From contig CALABP010000081.1 in assembly GCA_937885695.1 (NCBI GenBank), positions 62,001-126,000 on the forward strand: DNA of 64,000 bases, in the 5' to 3' direction. Shown here piece by piece: positions 59,924-64,000 of this stretch; position 1 is the first letter of the stretch, and each line of letters opens with the position of its first letter. Both the position numbers and the translations under genes were made by a program. The notes under the pieces were generated by a model, which saw nothing but the letters and a program-made list of their open reading frames with translations, was not told the origin of the DNA and searched no databases. The stretch comes from DTU089 sp002440045. GTDB taxonomy: Bacteria > Bacillota > Clostridia > Oscillospirales > Acutalibacteraceae.

Positions 59924-60669
59924 TCGCCCGCCGCCTTTTGACCGAAATAAAAACTGCGCTTAAATTCGTCCGAATTAAACACCTCATAAGCGCTGCCGCA
60001 TTTAAGCACCGTTTTGTTTATAAGAATTACCTTGTCGGCATATTCCTCGACTATACCGAGGTCGTGCGACACAATGGCAATTGCCATATGATAATTCTTT
60101 TTAAGGTCCGAAATTACCTCGTAGAATTTTTCACTGCCCTTTTTGTCAACGCCCGAAACAGGCTCGTCAAGTATTAAAAGCTCGGGCAAAGGGTAAAGCG
60201 CATTCGCAAGCATTACGCGCTGAAGCTCGCCGCCCGAAAGCGCGCCGAGCCGCCTGTTTTTAAGCTCTGCACAGCCGACGCTTTCAAGCGCTTCTTCAAT
60301 CTGCTTAATATATTTTCGCGGCTTCACAAAGCACACGGGTGCATCCGTTCTGCCGACGCTTAAAAAGTCAAGCACGCTTACGGGTGCAAATCGGTCAAAA
60401 TCAAGATGCTGAGGCACATAGCCGATTGTTATTTTGTCAAGCTTTTTGCCGCCGTGCGACGTAAAGCTCACTGTACCCGTATGCTTAATTTCGCCCAAAA
60501 TTGACTTCAAAAGAGTCGTTTTGCCCGCGCCGTTTTCACCGATTAGGGCAGTTAATTCGCCGCAGTGAAGCTCAAAGCTGACATCGTGCAAAAGCACGTC
60601 GCCGCCGCGCTTTACGCCGATATTATCAACAGATATTCTGCAAAGTCCGCAGCCGTTTTCCGACGCCAT
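59920..60669 (-). CDS. znuC: Zinc/manganese ABC transporter ATPase
   Basis: 249 residues. Walker A GENGAGKTT, signature LSGGELQR, Walker B LLILDEPVSGVD and the H-loop IVSHDLG are intact. Begins immediately after the binding protein gene. Cytoplasmic ATPase of the metal importer. Confidence 0.92.
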   Translation of the reverse strand: MASENGCGLCRISVDNIGVKRGGDVLLHDVSFELHCGELTALIGENGAGKTTLLKSILGEIKHTGTVSFTSHGGKKLDKITIGYVPQHLDFDRFAPVSVLDFLSVGRTDAPVCFVKPRKYIKQIEEALESVGCAELKNRRLGALSGGELQRVMLANALYPLPELLILDEPVSGVDKKGSEKFYEVISDLKKNYHMAIAIVSHDLGIVEEYADKVILINKTVLKCGSAYEVFNSDEFKRSFYFGQKAAGE

Positions 60670-61584
60670 TTAAGCCTTCACCGCCTTTAAAACCGTTTTA
60701 ATATTTTCGCGCATAATGTCTTCATACGCAGTAAGCGTTTTTTCGCCGCTTGTAACGGGGTTTAAAACATAAACCGAAACGCCCGTTTCGCGCTCAAGAA
60801 TATTTGCCGCAGAGCCTTTGTAATACGGCTCTGTAAACAGCGCCTTAACGCGTTTTTCTTTTATAATTTTTGAAAGAGAAGCAAGCTCCTTTGCAGTCGG
60901 CTCGCCGCCCTCGTCGCTTTCAACGGAAGCTTCGATTGAAAGACCCAATTCTTTTGCGGTGTAGTCATAAGCCTCGTGAAAGGTTATTACGGGAATATCC
61001 CCGATGGCACCGCATTCTTTTAAAAGCTCGTCTTTAAGCGCTTTAAGCCTTGAAATATAGCTCTCGCAATTTTCTGAAATTTTTTCCGAATATGCGGGCA
61101 ACTCACGGCAAAGCGCCGAAGATATGTTTTCTACCTGCTTTTCGGCGTTTTCGACCGACATCCATATATGCGCGTTAGCTTCGCTTTCGTGGGCGTGAGA
61201 GTGCGCGTGCGACTCTTCATCGCCGCACCCGCCCAATAAAAGCTCAACGCCCTCGGACGAGTCTATAACGCAAAGCGAGTCGTTATTTTCATAGGCGTCC
61301 TCAATAAAGCTTTCCATTCCGGCGCCGTTTATCACAAGTATCTTGGCGTCGGCAAGAAGGCGCGCGTCTTTTGCTAAAAGCTGATAATCGTGAAGACAGC
61401 CTACGTTTTCTTCAGCCATACATTTAAGCTCTATGCCGTCTATGCCGTCAACAAGGTTCAAAGTGAATATATATATCGGGTAAAACGACGCCGCTATAAC
61501 GGTTTTGCCGCTTTGAACATTCGCTGTGCAGGCGCAAAGCGACAGTAAAGCCGCACATAAAAGCAGTGCAATTAACTTTTTCAA
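60670..61584 (-). CDS. znuA: Zinc-binding lipoprotein of the ABC importer
   Basis: 304 residues. The lipobox is LSLCAC, and the protein is a cluster A-I metal-binding protein: metal ligands are likely in CLHDYQL, the His in EANAHIWMS, FHEAYDYTA and the Asp/Glu near the C-terminus. A His-rich loop (HAHSHAHESEANAH) points to zinc rather than manganese. TTG at 61584 with GGGGG 8 bases upstream is preferred to the TTG at 61590, which would be too close. It follows the repeat protein by 14 bases, so they share a transcript. Confidence 0.88.
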   Translation of the reverse strand: MKKLIALLLCAALLSLCACTANVQSGKTVIAASFYPIYIFTLNLVDGIDGIELKCMAEENVGCLHDYQLLAKDARLLADAKILVINGAGMESFIEDAYENNDSLCVIDSSEGVELLLGGCGDEESHAHSHAHESEANAHIWMSVENAEKQVENISSALCRELPAYSEKISENCESYISRLKALKDELLKECGAIGDIPVITFHEAYDYTAKELGLSIEASVESDEGGEPTAKELASLSKIIKEKRVKALFTEPYYKGSAANILERETGVSVYVLNPVTSGEKTLTAYEDIMRENIKTVLKAVKA

Positions 61585-61598
61585 CGTCAAAGCCCCCG

Positions 61599-63206
61599 TC
61601 AGGTGATTATAATAAAGTTGTATTCTTCTTCGGACTCAACAAGACCCGTTTCCACAAGGACATAATACTTGCCTGCATTTTCAAGCTCTACAACGCCGGT
61701 TGAAACAACATCGTCGCTCTTTGACGACATAACGCTTGCAATAACTTCGCCGCTTTCTGAAATTATGCTTACGGTCCACGCAACGGAGCTGTCGGAGCCG
61801 ACGCCGTGCCAAAGCTGAACGCAGACGTTTTTCGGTCCTGTCGTTTCAAAACTGAAATAGTCGTTATCAAAGTCAACGTCCTTTGTGATAAGCTTGCCGT
61901 ACCAATAGGTATTAAATGTTACGGGGTTCGCCGTATCGCGGGTGTTGTTAAGCTCTTTTTCGTAAGTGCTGTGCGGGGTGAAAGTCCACTTCAGATTATA
62001 CTGAGCGGAATTGTATTTCATGGAGTCGGCGTCAATCGCGATATAATATTCGCCTGCGCCTAATCCTATTCCCGTAATTTTAAGCTCTTCTTCGTTCCAA
62101 TGAGAAATTTTTCTGATAATCTCGGAATAGCTGCCGTCGCTCTCTTTTTTCAAAAGGCGCACGTTCCAACCGGCGTAATCCTCCTGTGAAGCGCTGTGTT
62201 TAAAGCTTATGCCGACAGCGCCGTCTTTCGGAACGTTTATTTTATAATAATCCTTGTCAAGACCGAGAAGCCTCGGCGCAAGAGCGCCCGTGATATATTC
62301 GTTTTCATCTATAAGCGTTGCTTCTTCGGGGGAGTCGTTCGGCTCGTATTCGCCGCCCGAGACAGAGCCCATTTCGAATTTAAGGCTGTAGGTGTTGCCG
62401 TAAACGACCTGCGACTCAACGCAGACGTAATACACGCCCGCTTTAAGCGAAACGTCGCCGCTTGTAACAGTCGGCTCGCTGAGCTTTGACGAAAAGTCCG
62501 AAAGCACAGTGCCGTCTTCGGAGGTAAGCGTAACAAGCCACGCAACAACGGGAAGCGATTTATCCTCGTGCGAGAAGGTTATATTGACAAAACCGTCGTG
62601 CTTTAAGGTGAGCTTGAACCAGTCAATATCGTTGCCGTCTTTTCTTTGTGACGATGAACCGAATATTTCGCAGCTGCTTTCGACCGGCATTGCCGTTTCT
62701 TTTGTGTCGTTGAACTCTCTTTCATAGGCGTTTGTTTTGACATATCTTAAAACAAGCGTGAAATTAACGTCGAGAATAAACTCGCCCGGTTCAACAAGTA
62801 TAAGGTATTCGCCCGGTGCAACGCCCGTTTCGCCCCAGCTTGCGGTTACGTCGCTCCAAAATGATTTAAAATATGTTATTTCGTCATACTGCTCTTTGCC
62901 GTCGACCTTTGAAATTTTATAGAGCGTAATAATCCAGCCGTCTTTTAAAGTGTCGGCAAAATTGTCGTGGTCAAGGCTGACGCTGAGAACGCCGTTTTCG
63001 GGCACTTCAAAAATATAAGCCTCATAGTCGTTTTTATTTTTGATAACGCCGTCGGTTTCGCTGTTAGGCTTAATGTAAGTGGGCGTATTGAATTTGAAGG
63101 TGTCGTTGGTTAAGGACTCAAACGCCCAAACAGCGCAGGAAAAAACGGCAAAAACCGCAAGAAGCACGGCAACCGTTTTTATAAACCCTGAAGATGGCTT
63201 TTTCAT
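61599..63206 (-). CDS. Exported repeat protein with PPC-like domains in the zinc operon
   Basis: 535 residues. One hydrophobic segment near the N-terminus acts as a signal peptide. The rest consists of four tandem units of about 130 residues. Each begins with (E/Y)(R/P/K)E(F/N/L)ND(T/S) followed by a DxDWFKL or DKDYYKINVP strand and ends with GxYYxxV-type strands. This is the pattern of bacterial pre-peptidase C-terminal domains. Start is ATG at 63206 or TTG at 63212. Its position between the flavoprotein and znuA genes, with 15-base gaps on both sides, suggests a role linked to zinc supply. Confidence 0.78.
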   Translation of the reverse strand: MKKPSSGFIKTVAVLLAVFAVFSCAVWAFESLTNDTFKFNTPTYIKPNSETDGVIKNKNDYEAYIFEVPENGVLSVSLDHDNFADTLKDGWIITLYKISKVDGKEQYDEITYFKSFWSDVTASWGETGVAPGEYLILVEPGEFILDVNFTLVLRYVKTNAYEREFNDTKETAMPVESSCEIFGSSSQRKDGNDIDWFKLTLKHDGFVNITFSHEDKSLPVVAWLVTLTSEDGTVLSDFSSKLSEPTVTSGDVSLKAGVYYVCVESQVVYGNTYSLKFEMGSVSGGEYEPNDSPEEATLIDENEYITGALAPRLLGLDKDYYKINVPKDGAVGISFKHSASQEDYAGWNVRLLKKESDGSYSEIIRKISHWNEEELKITGIGLGAGEYYIAIDADSMKYNSAQYNLKWTFTPHSTYEKELNNTRDTANPVTFNTYWYGKLITKDVDFDNDYFSFETTGPKNVCVQLWHGVGSDSSVAWTVSIISESGEVIASVMSSKSDDVVSTGVVELENAGKYYVLVETGLVESEEEYNFIIIT

Positions 63207-63221
63207 TCGCAAAACATCCTT

Positions 63222-63767
63222 TCAAAAAAGCAAAGCGCAAAGTTCTCTTTTTGCATTTTCAAGCGCGGGCTTTGTGTCTGTAAAATTGCAAAGCACGCTT
63301 CCCGAGAACTCAATATTCGTAATTGAAAATACATTTTTTAACTGGCGCTCCATAACAGAAAGCGCAAATTCGCCGCCGCGCCCCGAGCAGACCGTAAGAA
63401 CAGCTTTTCGCCTCTTTTTTATGGGCTGGCGCTTTTTATTTGCATAAAAGCTTGTGTAATACACCTGAAAGCGGTCTAAAAGAGCTTTCATCGGCGCGGG
63501 AAACGACTCGTTATAAACAGGTGAAAAAATCAAAAGAACATCGGCGGTTTCAAACTCTTTAAAAAACGCGTCAAGGTCGCGGTGGCGGCACTTGCCCGCC
63601 TTTTCGCAGAAATTACAGCCGTCGCACGGTGCAAACGAATTTGTGAAAACATTGAACACCGACGTGTCAAAGCCTCCAAAAAGCGAAAGCGCATACCGCG
63701 AGAGCTCTAAAGAGAAGCTTTCTTCTCTTTTTGAAGCCTCAATAACGAGCAACTTTTGTTTTTCCAC
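63222..63767 (-). CDS. NADPH-dependent FMN reductase/flavodoxin-like protein
   Basis: 181 residues. The flavodoxin-like fold starts LLVIEASKREESFS, a FMN phosphate-binding loop with degenerate residues. PCDGCNFCEKAGKCRHRDLD is the cysteine-rich segment of the iron-sulfur flavoprotein/NADPH-FMN reductase family, and FSPVYNESFPAPMKALLDRF is conserved. The start is GTG at 63767 after AGGTGG. It is the first gene of the unit that continues to znuB, behind the Fur-family-like box. Confidence 0.8.
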   Translation of the reverse strand: MEKQKLLVIEASKREESFSLELSRYALSLFGGFDTSVFNVFTNSFAPCDGCNFCEKAGKCRHRDLDAFFKEFETADVLLIFSPVYNESFPAPMKALLDRFQVYYTSFYANKKRQPIKKRRKAVLTVCSGRGGEFALSVMERQLKNVFSITNIEFSGSVLCNFTDTKPALENAKRELCALLF

Positions 63768-63822
63768 GGCGCACCACCTGTTTTTCCCATTAACCGCTGA
63801 TTAAACTTCATACTAATCCATA

Positions 63823-63859
63823 GTTATAAGAATTATAACATACCTTACAGCAAAAACAA
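63823..63859 (-). promoter_or_regulatory. Promoter with Fur-family (PerR/Zur-like) box ahead of the zinc operon
   Basis: The perfect palindrome GTTATAAGAATTATAAC (63823-63839) covers the minus-strand -10 TATAAT (63832-63837); TTGTTT (63854-63859) lies 16 bases upstream. Its core TTATAAGAATTATAA matches the PerR consensus TTATAATNATTATAA at every defined position except one. Confidence 0.7.
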
Positions 63860-63922
63860 ATAGTATCGGCTTAAATTTTTAAATTTTTTAATATTTAAAA
63901 AGCGGAAAAAGGTCCTTAAAAA

Positions 63923-63972
63923 GGAAAAACGGCTGCAAAGTCAAAGGCACAAGCCTTGACCTTACAGCCGTT
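63923..63972 (-). terminator. Terminator of a minus-strand gene beyond the window
   Basis: AACGGCTG pairs with CAGCCGTT around a longer imperfect hairpin, followed on the minus strand by TTTTTCC. Confidence 0.75.
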
Positions 63973-64000
63973 GCTGTTAAAAACGCATTCCAAAATGCCT

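Noticed and set aside
1..64000. CRISPR arrays, tRNA or rRNA genes, prophage or integrase genes
   Set aside because: No regularly spaced repeats, cloverleaf sequences or phage/integrase proteins were recognised.

Overview
The window looks like a chromosomal segment of a gut-type, low-to-moderate GC Clostridia bacterium, most likely Oscillospirales/Ruminococcaceae-like. The signs are a SCIFF peptide with its radical SAM maturase, HPr kinase, WhiA, meso-diaminopimelate dehydrogenase, a dockerin-tagged secreted protein, AGGAGG-type ribosome binding sites, many TTG/GTG starts and sigma-A promoters with 16-17 bp spacers. No transposase, integrase, tRNA, rRNA or CRISPR array was seen. Taxonomy is inference from gene content only.

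Layout. 1-1058: 5' part of a secreted Ig-like repeat protein on the minus strand. 1198-9063 (plus): SCIFF peptide, its maturase, a PLP decarboxylase, then hprK, a ROK glucokinase, murB, whiA and an RluA-type pseudouridine synthase. 9308-15102 (minus): glmU-type acetyltransferase, pth, mfd, a TSCPD protein and an MTA/SAH nucleosidase. 15220-20911: PAP2 phosphatase, membrane protein, AGCS symporter, phosphodiesterase, ddh and an alpha/beta hydrolase. 20988-22736: an AT-rich two-gene module (winged-helix protein plus AbiEii-like nucleotidyltransferase) lying between two nearly identical terminators. 22836-23114: a MITE-like element. 23119-29336 (minus): SipW-type signal peptidase, a heterodimeric ABC exporter, a membrane-less GHKL kinase, a LytTR regulator and a RhuM fragment. 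A 21-bp-period direct repeat upstream of the exporter fits a LytTR binding site.

29386-34172: RNA uracil methyltransferase and GtrA protein, then a Crp/Fnr regulator driving an NMT1-type ABC importer operon with a palindrome at the transcription start. 34266-37267: dockerin-bearing LCAT-like protein with a long leader, and an Asn-rich secreted protein. 37573-43373: xylose/xyloside locus (GH3, xylA, xylB) divergent from an AraC regulator. 43446-45631: SulP-like permease and an anchored metallo-beta-lactamase-fold protein. 45744-48397: CadC-like repressor, stand-alone HMA chaperone and P1B ATPase behind a consensus promoter with a perfect 28-bp operator. 48503-50514: secreted GH43 protein.

50621-52641: membrane protein and a zinc-ribbon/TPR protein. 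52760-52985: a second MITE-like palindromic segment. 52999-53771: thiT under a TPP riboswitch. 53781-59064 (minus): mreB-mreC-mreD-PBP2-minD elongation and division cluster. 59090-63859 (minus): znuB, znuC, znuA, a repeat protein and an FMN-reductase-like protein, read as one operon behind a Fur-family-like box (PerR/Zur type). The most interesting items are the Fur-box/zinc operon with an unexplained secreted repeat protein, the LytTR site with the sensorless kinase and exporter, the AbiE-like module between duplicated terminators, the acetyltransferase-only glmU locus, and the two MITE-like elements.
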